Shown here: positions 7,610 through 20,082 of the stretch, piece after piece
Position numbering within the stretch: position 1 is the stretch's first letter
Layout: each line of letters begins with the position of its first letter
Assembly (NCBI RefSeq): GCF_036195045.1
Contig: NZ_CP108100.1
Coordinates: 124,001 to 188,000, forward strand
DNA: 64,000 bases
Source: Streptomyces sp. NBC_00236
GTDB taxonomy: Bacteria > Actinomycetota > Actinomycetes > Streptomycetales > Streptomycetaceae
Reading direction: 5' to 3'
Made by a program: the position numbers and the translations under genes
Notes under the pieces: model-generated
What the model saw: the letters and a program-made list of their open reading frames with translations, nothing else
The model's database searches: none
What the model was told of the DNA's origin: nothing

Positions 7610-8941
7610 TCAGTGTGCGCGGACGATGTCCACGTCGGATGCCTTCACGAAGGCGATGCGGTGGCCGATCTGGACCGTCACGTACTTCTCCTTGCCACGG
7701 AAGTAGGCGTGGTCCAGGGGGTAGGAGGAGTCGATCGTCGGTGCGTAGAAGAAGCCGGTGGGGGCCTCTCCGCCACCGGGATAGGACTGACCGGCCTTGA
7801 TGGTGTACTGCAGGGCCGTGCCCACCCGCCGGTCCGCGAAGTCGGCGGGGTACTCGGACTTCTCCGGGTACGCGACCCCGTACACCGGTACCTCCGTCCT
7901 GCCGGCCTTCGGCTTGACCACGTAGCCGGACGTGGGGGTGGTGGTGCGGGTGCGGGCCGGCGTGCTGAACCAGGCCTTCTTGCCGTACCACCAGATCGCT
8001 GTCCAGCCGGGTGCGTGGTCGGCGACGACCGCCTGCTGGGTGGCGCTGATCTTGCTGCCCCAGTCGGCGGCGCAGTTGGTGCCGGGCGACCCGTCCGTGT
8101 GCAGGCCCGGGTCGGAGAAGAGCGGTGCGTCCTCGGAGGGTTCCGTGTGCAGCGGCACGGCGCTGGAGCCCTGTAGGGGGAGGTCGATGCCCTTCTCGCA
8201 GTCACGGAAGGCCTGCTGGTTGTCCTTGAACCGCGGGCTGACGGTGATGAGTTCGCTGCTCTTGCGGGCGGTCGGCACGGTGGGCTTGCCGAGGAGCGCC
8301 ATGAAGCGGTTCCAGTCCCAGTAGGTGCCCGGGTCCCAGTGCATGTTCTTGGTACCGGCGGCGCTGGTGGGCGGCACCCCGTCGTGGCCGATGATGTGCT
8401 GGCGGTCGAGGGGGATGTCGTACGTGGCGGCGAGGTAGCGCACGAGCGCAGCCGTCGAGCGGTACATCTCGGGGGTGTACCACTTCGCGCCCTCGGTGGC
8501 GACGCCCTCCTGCTCGATGCCGATCGAGTGGCTGTTGACGTACCAGTTGCCGGCCTGCCAGGCGACGTCCTCGTTCTTCACCATCTGCGTGACATGTCCG
8601 TCGCCGGATCGCACGACATAGTGGGCCGAGGTCTGTTTCAGCGGGTTCTGGAAGATCTTCAGGGTGGTGTCGAAGTCCTCCTCCGTGTCATGGAGGACGA
8701 TGAACTTGATCTTGTTGCTGTGCGGCCGGTCCGCGGTGTCGTAGTTGCCGTACGTCTCCTTGTCGGCCGGATCGCCGGTCTGCTGGTAGGCGGCCGGGAC
8801 CCAGTCGCAGTCCAGACCGCGCGGGCACTGTGGCCGTACCCCGTCCGCGCCCGCGTGTGCCGCGGGACTGAGCAGCGCGAGACTCAGTGCGCCGACGGTG
8901 GTCAGCGCGCGTGCGCGTCCGGTCCTCTGCTTGGACGTCAT
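7610..8941 (-). CDS. Secreted N-acetylmuramoyl-L-alanine amidase (Amidase_2/PGRP type)
   Basis: A 443-residue protein with a signal peptide ending AAHA around residue 30. The amidase domain has the zinc-ligand and catalytic landmarks: IVLHDTEE, a HSIGIEQEG segment, and HIIGHDGVPP near its end, matching the two histidines and the acidic residues of type-2 amidases. The C-terminal 200 residues are an extension likely to help wall binding. ATG 8941 has AGAAGGG five to six bases upstream. The enzyme would cut the lactyl-peptide amide of peptidoglycan outside the cell. A DasR-like palindrome lies about 150 bp upstream. Confidence 0.88.
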   Translation of the reverse strand: MTSKQRTGRARALTTVGALSLALLSPAAHAGADGVRPQCPRGLDCDWVPAAYQQTGDPADKETYGNYDTADRPHSNKIKFIVLHDTEEDFDTTLKIFQNPLKQTSAHYVVRSGDGHVTQMVKNEDVAWQAGNWYVNSHSIGIEQEGVATEGAKWYTPEMYRSTAALVRYLAATYDIPLDRQHIIGHDGVPPTSAAGTKNMHWDPGTYWDWNRFMALLGKPTVPTARKSSELITVSPRFKDNQQAFRDCEKGIDLPLQGSSAVPLHTEPSEDAPLFSDPGLHTDGSPGTNCAADWGSKISATQQAVVADHAPGWTAIWWYGKKAWFSTPARTRTTTPTSGYVVKPKAGRTEVPVYGVAYPEKSEYPADFADRRVGTALQYTIKAGQSYPGGGEAPTGFFYAPTIDSSYPLDHAYFRGKEKYVTVQIGHRIAFVKASDVDIVRAH

Positions 8942-9087
8942 GACAACCCTTCTTGGAGCTGGGTGTTTCCCGAGCCGTGCGTGTCGAGAGGTGTGCGTGT
9001 TCCGATCTCGCGTGCCGCTGTGCGCGCACACTCTCCGACCTGAGGTGATGGCACGTCAAGGGTGTGGTGGGGGCCGCGGGTCGAGCC

Positions 9088-9103
9088 AGTGGACCAGACC
9101 ACT
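9088..9103. promoter_or_regulatory. DasR-responsive-element-like palindrome
   Basis: AGTGGACCAGACCACT matches 14 of 16 positions of the DasR element AGTGGTCTAGACCACT, and the palindrome extends to CCAGTGG...CCACTGG at 9086-9105. DasR is the GntR-type regulator of N-acetylglucosamine use and development. A second inverted repeat, GCAGGT-N6-ACCTGC, adjoins at 9105-9122. The site lies between a peptidoglycan amidase and geosmin synthase. The rest of 8942-9341 shows nothing else I recognise. Confidence 0.6.
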
Positions 9104-9305
9104 GGCAGGTGCTCTGACCTGCGAAGGGAAGGTGCCGACGAGAGGGTGGCGGTGCCGTGTTACCTGAGTTTTACGCGGGGCCGAGCCTGCCGGCACGGCT
9201 CTGCCCGTCCCTCGAACGAGCGCACTTCTTGTGTGACTAATCGCGGCTGTGCGTGCCTCGAACGGCCGAAGGGTAGTCCTGGCGCGGAACGACCGCACCG
9301 CGTGA

Positions 9306-13924
<4,619 letters not shown>

Positions 13925-14104
13925 GCCGAACGACGCTAGAGGTCCGATGACTCACCCGGCAAGACGCATGACAAAGCGGCCTCTTGGACAGAGGCCGCGT
14001 GTACTTGGACGGAAATGGCGCGGCCGGACGGCTGCCGGGGCGGGTTGGGGTCGATCGGATCAGGCCGGCCCCCGCAAGCCCGGCATGATCCGAACGAGAG
14101 GTCC

Positions 14105-14321
14105 TAAGGCGTGTTGCGGAAGGAGCGCCGTCCGCCCGGAGGGCGGGCTCGGCGGCGTCCGGTGCGTGCGGTCGCAAGGCGGAGGGTCGCCCCGATACTG
14201 GTGGTACCGGGGTGATCCCGACAACGCGGCGAGCAAGGGGCCTCCCCTGCTCGAGCGAAGCCGAGAGCTCGGGGAAGTGCCAGGCGTCGCCCAGCAGACG
14301 GGACTTCCGAAACCCGCCCTA
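14105..14321. mobile_element. MITE-like element with imperfect terminal repeats
   Basis: A non-coding 217-bp unit bounded by 18-bp inverted ends that match at 15 of 18 positions: TAAGGCGTGTTGCGGAAG at left and, reversed, TAGGGCGGGTTTCGGAAG at right. Both ends start with TA, which fits the TA target duplication of IS5/IS427-type elements. An internal hairpin with CCCC...GGGG arms lies at 14244-14274. I recall very similar stretches in many Streptomyces intergenic regions. Its right end supplies the TAG stop of the next gene. The remaining 13925-14104 shows nothing else. Confidence 0.6.
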
Positions 14322-14819
14322 GCCCTGCTGGAAGAGCTCGGCGGGCAGCGGCTTCAGGAGGGTGTACAGATCGTCGGTGATCGGCCGGTCCCAGCTGGCG
14401 ATGGTGACGAGGACACCGTCACTGCGGTCGAACTGCACGCAGGAGATGCGGCTCTCGGAGAGCTTCACCCGGCGGACGATCAGCAGGTTGTCGCCCTGCA
14501 TCACGGGCATGTCCTCGGTGGCGGTGACCTCGACCGGCTCGTCGTTCTCCAGTGCGAGCAGCAGCTGGGCGACCTCGAAGGGGACCTGGCCCTCCTCCGT
14601 CTCGCGGGCGGGCGATCCCTCCGGGAGGTTGCCGATGATCATCGCGGGGCCGCGGCCGCCGAACAGGTCGTAGCGCAGGAACACGCCCTGACAGCTGCCG
14701 TCGGGAGCGGGCAGCAGGCCGGCGCCGAGGTTTCCGGGCCAGTCGCCCGGGTCCATGGCCAGGACGTCGAAGTCGGGGCCCGCGGGTGTGGCGGCGCTAC
14801 GGCGGCGGAGGAAGGACAT
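14319..14819 (-). CDS. Conserved hypothetical protein
   Basis: A 166-residue soluble protein without signal peptide or membrane segment, rich in acidic residues. I recognise it only as an actinobacterial conserved hypothetical. The middle carries QVPFEVAQLLLALEN, and the C-terminus reads SWDRPITDDLYTLLKPLP. Its stop codon lies within the right end of the MITE-like element, so insertion may have altered its last residues. No function can be proposed. Confidence 0.7.
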   Translation of the reverse strand: MSFLRRRSAATPAGPDFDVLAMDPGDWPGNLGAGLLPAPDGSCQGVFLRYDLFGGRGPAMIIGNLPEGSPARETEEGQVPFEVAQLLLALENDEPVEVTATEDMPVMQGDNLLIVRRVKLSESRISCVQFDRSDGVLVTIASWDRPITDDLYTLLKPLPAELFQQG

Positions 14820-14903
14820 GCAGACATGTTACGTGTCCGGGGCCGCCTCGCCGAGCCGGGCCCGGGCAGGCCTGTGCCGTCCCGGCCCCCGGCAACACCC
14901 CGG

Positions 14904-15311
14904 TCACCCCGTGCCCGACTCCGAGGCCAGGGCCTCCAGCACGGCGACGGCCTCGGCGGACCGCTCGTACGGGACGAAGAGGTGGTCGTGGTGGAACCCG
15001 GCCACCACGTTGCAGCTGATTCCCGCGTCGGTCAGGGCGAGCGAGACGGCGGCGGTCAGCCCGACGGCCTCCAGGGCCGAGTGCACACGGAGAGTGATCC
15101 AGCCTGCCACGTAGGAGTACGGCAGCCCCGCCGCCACGGCTTCGGCTTCGGGGAGCACCAGCGTGAGCCCTTCGGCCTCACCGACCGTGACGACGGGGGC
15201 GGCACCGTCGGGTACCCGTCCGTCGGGCGCGGTCGCGTAGACGTAGCGCCCCGGGTGCAGCTGCGGGCGCAGGTCGCTCAGCAGGACGCGAAGATCACTC
15301 TCACCGGTCAC
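14904..15311 (-). CDS. ACT domain-containing protein
   Basis: A roughly 135-residue protein of two ACT-like halves: an N-terminal part (LRVLLSDLRPQL, then YVYAT) and a C-terminal ACT core (WITLRVHSALEAVGLTAAVSLALTDAGISC and FHHDHLFVPYE). Such stand-alone proteins bind amino acids in known ACT families; the ligand here is unknown. The GTG at 15311 is chosen because the conserved part starts there; upstream GTG codons at 15323 and 15320 are possible and no clear ribosome site decides. Confidence 0.8.
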   Translation of the reverse strand: MTGESDLRVLLSDLRPQLHPGRYVYATAPDGRVPDGAAPVVTVGEAEGLTLVLPEAEAVAAGLPYSYVAGWITLRVHSALEAVGLTAAVSLALTDAGISCNVVAGFHHDHLFVPYERSAEAVAVLEALASESGTG

Positions 15312-15412
15312 AGCCACCACGCTACCCAAGGTGCGCGCCCCGCGGCTCGTGAGGTCGTGGGGCCGGGGCCCCACGACCGGTCCGGGAGGCCCAGGCCCTC
15401 CTCAGGGGCGGG

Positions 15413-15655
15413 TCACCGCGGGTCGAACCCGCCGTGCCGGGCGTTCACGACGAAGGTGCGCCATCCCGCGGGAGTGAAGACCAGCGGCGGGCTGCCGGTG
15501 CGATCGGCGTTGCGCATCGCGATGAATCCCTCGACGAAGGCGATCTGGACGTCTCCGATGCCCTGACTGCCGGAATGCCACCGGGCGTTGCTGAGGTCGA
15601 GGTCCGGCTTGTCCCAGCGGTCGAAGTGCTGCTGGGGCGTCGTCCTGGGTGCCAC
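15413..15655 (-). CDS. Orphan DUF397 protein
   Basis: An 80-residue DUF397 protein, with DLSNARWHSGSQGIGDVQIAFVEG and the terminal PPLVFTPAGWRTFV...GGFD pattern. In Streptomyces DUF397 genes normally sit beside an XRE-type helix-turn-helix gene as a regulator pair. No such gene is next to this one, and the residues usual after the serine pair are altered. It may work with a distant partner or be a remnant. Confidence 0.82.
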   Translation of the reverse strand: MAPRTTPQQHFDRWDKPDLDLSNARWHSGSQGIGDVQIAFVEGFIAMRNADRTGSPPLVFTPAGWRTFVVNARHGGFDPR

Positions 15656-15761
15656 GTCGGCTCCTCCCGCTCGTCCTTGCGGCCGGAACAGAGCCTAGCC
15701 ACCGCGGGCGTTCCCGAACAGGCCGCGGTGTGCGGTGGGCGGCCTGCCCGGGACGGCCGGG

Positions 15762-16928
15762 TCAGCCCGTGGGTGGCTCGGCGCCGACGAGCCACATGGA
15801 GAAGAACTGCGCCCCGCCGCCGTAGGCGTGGCCGAGCGCACGGCGGGCTCCGTCCACCTGGTGCTCCCCCGCCTGCCCCCGCACCTGGAGTGCGGCCTCG
15901 GCGAAGCGGATCATTCCGGAGGCGCCGATGGGATTCGTGGAGAGCACGCCGCCCGAGGGGTTCACGGGCAGGTCCCCGTCGAGCTCGGTGACTCCGGCCT
16001 CGGTGAGCTTCCAGCCCTCGCCCTCGGCCGCGAAGCCGAGGTTCTCCAGCCACATCGGTTCGTACCAGGAGAAGGGGACGTACATCTCGACGGCGTCGAT
16101 CTCGCGACGCGGGTCGCTGATGCCTGCCTGCCGGTACACGTCGGCGGCGCAGTCCTTCCCGGCCTGCGGCGAGACGAAGTCCTTGCCTGCGAAAAGGGTC
16201 GGTTCGCTGCGCATCGCACCGCCGTGCACCCAGGCGGGCGGGTGCGGTGAACGCTCGGCGCCCGCGCGGTCGGTGAGGATCATCGCGCAGGCCCCGTCGG
16301 AGGACGGGCAGGTCTCCGAGTAGCGGATGGGGTCCCAGAGCATCGGCGCCGCCTGGACCTTCTCCAGGGTGATGTCCGCGTCGTGGATGTGCGCGTACGG
16401 GTTCTTCAGCGCGTTGCGCCGGTCCTTGTACGCGACGAGCGAGCCGACGGTGTCCGGCGCCCCGGTCCGGCGCATGTAGGCCCGCACATGCGGGGCGAAG
16501 AAGCCGCCCGCGCCGGCCAGCAGGGGCTGCTGGAACGGGATGGGGAGCGAGAGGCCCCACATGGCGTTGGACTCCGACTGCTTCTCGAAGGCGAGGGTGA
16601 GGACGGTGCGGTGCACACGGGCCGCGACGAGGTTCGCGGCGACGAGTGCGGTCGAGCCGCCGACCGAGCCCGCGGTGTGGACCCGGAGCATCGGTTTGCC
16701 GACCGCGCCGAGGGCGTCGGCGAGGTAGAGCTCCGGCATCATCACGCCCTCGAAGAAGTCGGGGGCCTTGCCGATGACGACGGCGTCGATGTCCGCCCAG
16801 GTCAGCCCGGCGTCCTGGAGGGCGGCCACGGCGGCTTCGCGGACGAGACCGGCGAGGGAGACGTCGTGGCGGGCGGCGACGTGTTTGGTCTGGCCGACGC
16901 CCACGACGGCCACGGGCTCCTTAGGCAT
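15762..16928 (-). CDS. Thiolase-fold lipid-transfer-like protein (Ltp type)
   Basis: A 388-residue thiolase-superfamily protein (VAVVGVGQTKH start, NPSGGVLSTNPIGASG near the C-terminus). The usual nucleophilic cysteine is absent; the segment reads HTAGSVGGSTAL. Ltp-type relatives work with DUF35 partners as retro-aldolases on CoA side chains, and the DUF35 gene is in this operon, so aldol cleavage is as likely as thiolysis. The ATG at 16928 overlaps the previous stop by 8 bp. Last gene of the 19752-to-15762 operon. Confidence 0.82.
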   Translation of the reverse strand: MPKEPVAVVGVGQTKHVAARHDVSLAGLVREAAVAALQDAGLTWADIDAVVIGKAPDFFEGVMMPELYLADALGAVGKPMLRVHTAGSVGGSTALVAANLVAARVHRTVLTLAFEKQSESNAMWGLSLPIPFQQPLLAGAGGFFAPHVRAYMRRTGAPDTVGSLVAYKDRRNALKNPYAHIHDADITLEKVQAAPMLWDPIRYSETCPSSDGACAMILTDRAGAERSPHPPAWVHGGAMRSEPTLFAGKDFVSPQAGKDCAADVYRQAGISDPRREIDAVEMYVPFSWYEPMWLENLGFAAEGEGWKLTEAGVTELDGDLPVNPSGGVLSTNPIGASGMIRFAEAALQVRGQAGEHQVDGARRALGHAYGGGAQFFSMWLVGAEPPTG

Positions 16929-17973
16929 GAGCACTCTCCCCTTCGAGAACGGCGACCAGGTTCTGCTGGAGGCAGGGCCCGGACGTGGCATGGGCGAGCG
17001 CCCGGTCGGACTCGCCGCGGTGGATACGGGCGGCGGCCTCACCGAGGCGGATCAGCCCGGCTGCCATCACCGGATTGGCGGCCAGCGCGCCGCCGGACGG
17101 GTTGACCCTGACCTCGTCGCCCAGGCCGAGCGCCTTGCGCAGCACCACTTCCTGGGAGCTGAACGGGGCGTGCAACTCGGCGGTGTCGACGGGTCGTTCG
17201 AAGACCCCGGCCCGTTCGGCGGCGAGCCGGGTCGACGGAGACTCGGTGAGCTCGCGCACTCCGAGGCCGTGGGCCTCGATGCGGTGGTCGATGCCGCGGA
17301 TCCAGGCGGGCCTGGCGCACAGGGCTCGCGCGGTGTCCCCCGCGGCGAGGATCACGGCGGCGGCGCCGTCGCCGATGGGCGGGCAGTCGCCGGTCCGCAG
17401 CGGCTGAACGAGGTAGTCACCGGCCGGGACCGGCCCGCTGAGCTGCGCGTGCGGGTTGTCCGAGGCGTCCGCGCGGCTGCGGGCGGCGACGGCCGCGAGC
17501 GCGGTCTCGTCCGTGTCGCCCGCGTCGATCAGCGCCTGCGCCTGGAGCGCGGCGAGTGCGACGGAGTCGGGCCACAGCGGGGCGGTGTAGTACGGGTCGA
17601 GCTGACGGGTGAGGACGTCCCGAACCTGGCCGGGCGAGGACTTCCCGTACGCGTAGACGAGCGCGGTGTCCGCCTCGCCCGTCTGGATCTTCACCCAGGC
17701 CTCGTACAGGGCCCAGGCGCCGTCCATCTCGACATGGGACTCGGAGATCGGCGGGTGCGCCCCCACCCCGTCCAGCGCCATGGTGAAGGAGAAGGCGCGG
17801 CCGGCGAGGTAGTCGCTGGAGCCGGAGCAGGTGAATCCGATGTCACTCGTCCTGAGGCCCGTCGCGTCGAGGACCTGGTGCAGGACGGGCATCAGCATCT
17901 CGACTTCGGACAGTTCGTCGGTGCGGCGCAGATGGTCGGTCTGCGCGAAGGCGACGATCGCTACGTCTCGCAT
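16921..17973 (-). CDS. Thiolase-fold protein, second copy in the operon
   Basis: A 350-residue thiolase-superfamily protein, with MRDVAIVAFAQTDH, GFTCSGSSDYLAG, GDGAAAVILA and VRVNPSGGALAANPVMAAG. At the nucleophile position it has SHVEMDGAWAL, again without cysteine, while a late cysteine is present in ATSGPCLQQN. It probably pairs with the neighbouring thiolase-fold protein and the DUF35 protein as a heteromeric CoA-processing complex, as in steroid side-chain degradation; this is inferred from gene order. Its start abuts the DUF35 stop. Confidence 0.8.
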   Translation of the reverse strand: MRDVAIVAFAQTDHLRRTDELSEVEMLMPVLHQVLDATGLRTSDIGFTCSGSSDYLAGRAFSFTMALDGVGAHPPISESHVEMDGAWALYEAWVKIQTGEADTALVYAYGKSSPGQVRDVLTRQLDPYYTAPLWPDSVALAALQAQALIDAGDTDETALAAVAARSRADASDNPHAQLSGPVPAGDYLVQPLRTGDCPPIGDGAAAVILAAGDTARALCARPAWIRGIDHRIEAHGLGVRELTESPSTRLAAERAGVFERPVDTAELHAPFSSQEVVLRKALGLGDEVRVNPSGGALAANPVMAAGLIRLGEAAARIHRGESDRALAHATSGPCLQQNLVAVLEGESAHA

Positions 17974-18915
17974 CTAGACCAGCTCCTTGTACGCGTCGTA
18001 GTCGGCGTCGGGCTCACCGGTCGGCCGGTAGTGGTCGGGGTGGCGGTTTCCCTCGGACCAGACGGGTTCGACCCGCAGTCCCATCCGCACCTGGTCGTAC
18101 GGGATGCCTCCGATCCGGGCGTGCAGGGCGAGGTCGGCGCCGTCGAGGGCGATGTGGGCGTAGACGTAGGGGACCTCGATGTCGAGGTTCTTCGCCTTGA
18201 TGTTGACGACGCAGAAGGTGGTGACCGTGCCGCGCGGTCCGACCTCGACCTGTTCGTCGGTGGCGACCCCGCAGGTGGGGCAGGCGCCTCGCGGCGGGAC
18301 GTACACCTTGCGGCAGGACGGGCAGCGTTCCCCGACGACGCGCCGGCTCGCGAGCGCTTCGAGGTAGGCGCTCTGCGCGCGGCCCGGCGAGTAGGTGTAG
18401 TCGAGGCGGGCGGGGGTGACGATGCCGGTGACCGGGTCCGCGAACTCGCCGTCGTGCGGGGCGGATCCGCCGGGCTCACCTTCGTACGGCTCGAAGCAGG
18501 CGATGTCCGTGATGGCGCCGGTGCGGGTTCCGGCCCAGCGGACGCGGACGCGCATACCGGTGTGGACGGCGTCGGGTCCGGGTGCGTCCAGGACGTGCAG
18601 GAGCGCGGTGTCGGCGCCGTCGAGGCGGACGAGCACCCAGGCGAAGGGGGTGTCGAGCGGCTGATCGCGGCGGGGGGCCGGGTTCCAGGCCCAGGTGGTG
18701 ACGGTTCCGGTGGCCGCGACCTCGACCAGGTCCCGGATCTCCTCGGCGGTGACGGGGTCGTACTCGACGGGCGGGACCAGGACCTTGCCGTCGCCGGTCC
18801 GGACGCCGAGCACGGTGCGTTCGCGCAGTCCGGTGAGGAAGGCGCTCTGGACCGGGCCGAGGGAGCGGGTGAAGGGGAATTCGACCACCAGTGGTGCGCT
18901 GAGGACTTCGGGCAC
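17974..18915 (-). CDS. Tandem DUF35 (OB-fold with zinc ribbon) protein
   Basis: Two DUF35 units are fused in 313 residues. The C-terminal unit (from about residue 165) has an intact ribbon, CPSCRKVYVPPRGACPTC, followed by the OB-fold VTTFCVVNI...PYVYAHIALDGADLA. The N-terminal unit keeps the OB-fold pattern (TVTTWAWNPAP...PFAWVLVRLDGADTALLH) but has no ribbon cysteines. DUF35 proteins are partners of Ltp-type thiolase-fold enzymes, two of which follow directly. The fusion may supply one structural and one CoA-binding subunit. Confidence 0.87.
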   Translation of the reverse strand: MPEVLSAPLVVEFPFTRSLGPVQSAFLTGLRERTVLGVRTGDGKVLVPPVEYDPVTAEEIRDLVEVAATGTVTTWAWNPAPRRDQPLDTPFAWVLVRLDGADTALLHVLDAPGPDAVHTGMRVRVRWAGTRTGAITDIACFEPYEGEPGGSAPHDGEFADPVTGIVTPARLDYTYSPGRAQSAYLEALASRRVVGERCPSCRKVYVPPRGACPTCGVATDEQVEVGPRGTVTTFCVVNIKAKNLDIEVPYVYAHIALDGADLALHARIGGIPYDQVRMGLRVEPVWSEGNRHPDHYRPTGEPDADYDAYKELV

Positions 18916-18951
18916 GGTTGCCTCCTTGGGTTGGGGCGGGTGTCTCGTCGG

Positions 18952-19752
18952 TCAGGCCCGCCGGTACACGGGCGGGCGCTTCTCGGCGAAGGCGCGGGCG
19001 CCCTCCTTGGCGTCGGCGGTGGCGAAGACGGGCCAGCCGCGCTTGAGTTCGGCAGCGAGGCCGTCGCTCTCGGTCATCTCCGCCGTCTCGTACACCGAGG
19101 CCTTGACCTCCTCGACGGCGAGCGGGCCGCAGGCGTTGATCTGCTCGGCGACGGCGAGGGCCGCCTCCAGGGCGGTGCCGTCGGGAACGACCCGGCCGAT
19201 CAGTCCGATCCGGGCCGCTTCGTCCGCCGAGTAGGGGCGGCCGGTGAGCAGCATTTCGAGCGCGTGGGTGCGGGCGATCTGGCGCGGCAGCCGCACGGTG
19301 GAACCACCGATGGGGAAGAGGCCGCGGCGGACCTCGAAGAGTCCGAACGTGGCGCTCTCACCGGCGATGCGGATGTCGGTGCCTTGCAGGATCTCGGTGC
19401 CGCCGGCCACGCAGTGGCCCTCGACGGCGGCGATGACCGGCTTCCGGGGGCGGTGGTGGCGCAGCATGGCCTTCCAGTGCAGATCGGGGTCGGCCGTCAT
19501 CCGGTCCCGGTACTGCTCGCCCTCCATTCCCTTGCCGGCGAGTGCCTTCAGGTCCATGCCGGCGCAGAAGCAGCCGCCGGCTCCGGTGAGGACGACGGAG
19601 CGGACCTCCTCGTCCTCGTCCGCGGCCAGCCAGCCGTCGTACAGGCCGACCAGCATCGGCAGCGAGAGTGCGTTCTTGCTCTCGGGCCGGTTCAAGGTGA
19701 GCACCAGTGTGGCGCCTTCGCGCTGCACGGTGAGGTGTTCCGTTCCGCCCAT
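18952..19752 (-). CDS. Enoyl-CoA hydratase/crotonase family protein
   Basis: A 266-residue crotonase: LTLNRPESKNAL, the oxyanion loop GCFCAGMDLKAL, and HCVAGGTEIL. Both catalytic glutamates of enoyl-CoA hydratase appear to be kept, one in GGTEIL and one in GLFEVRRGLFP. It adds water to an enoyl-CoA in a beta-oxidation-like pathway. It is the first gene of the operon toward 15762. Its start is 21 bp from the arm of the long hairpin at 19774-19942, which probably lies in its 5' untranslated region. Confidence 0.88.
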   Translation of the reverse strand: MGGTEHLTVQREGATLVLTLNRPESKNALSLPMLVGLYDGWLAADEDEEVRSVVLTGAGGCFCAGMDLKALAGKGMEGEQYRDRMTADPDLHWKAMLRHHRPRKPVIAAVEGHCVAGGTEILQGTDIRIAGESATFGLFEVRRGLFPIGGSTVRLPRQIARTHALEMLLTGRPYSADEAARIGLIGRVVPDGTALEAALAVAEQINACGPLAVEEVKASVYETAEMTESDGLAAELKRGWPVFATADAKEGARAFAEKRPPVYRRA

Positions 19753-19773
19753 GGTCTGTCTCCCGTCTCAAGG

Positions 19774-19942
19774 CCAGTGCCGCGTCAGCCGAGGTTCGCC
19801 CCGTCGCGACGCCATGCACGCACTCTCGCCGCACCGGCCGAAAGCCCGGGTACGTCCAGTACGAGGGCTTCCGGCCGGGGCGCCGAGAGCACGCACCTGA
19901 CGCCGCTCCTTACCGGGCGAACCTCGGCTGACGCGGCACTGG
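19774..19942. repeat. Long nested hairpin with perfect 28-bp inverted ends
   Basis: Bases 19774-19801 and 19915-19942 are exact reverse complements over 28 bp. Inside, 19834-19847 pairs with 19865-19878 at 13 of 14 positions. The 169-bp unit could be a small mobile element with terminal repeats or a structured leader of the crotonase operon. No coding region fits it. Confidence 0.75.
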
Positions 19943-19977
19943 AACAGGTTGCAGTAAGCGGGGAGGCAGTTCAATAG

Positions 19978-19999
19978 TTTTCTGACAGTCAGTCAGATT
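19978..19999. promoter_or_regulatory. Operator TTTTCTGA-N7-TCAGATT (copy 1)
   Basis: TCTGAC and GTCAGA form 6-bp arms with a 5-bp spacer. The outer frame TTTTCTGA-N7-TCAGATT is repeated at 41365-41386 before the nitronate monooxygenase operon. It is in the divergent region of the crotonase operon and the acyl-CoA synthetase, so one TetR- or MarR-type regulator may control both. Confidence 0.6.
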
Positions 20000-20082
20000 T
20001 CTTCCCGGACCCCCTTCCCACTTGTGCCGGTCGGCGCTCTAATGACCGCCGGGCCACTCAGCAACCGGGGTCAGGAGGAACG

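Noticed and set aside
19774..19942. The long hairpin as an integron attC site
   Set aside because: Perfect 28-bp arms, no attC core sites with extrahelical bases, and no integrase or cassette genes.
16768..19977. A 1069-codon plus-strand frame over the crotonase operon
   Set aside because: It has shadow composition and no family motif, and four clear genes lie on the other strand.
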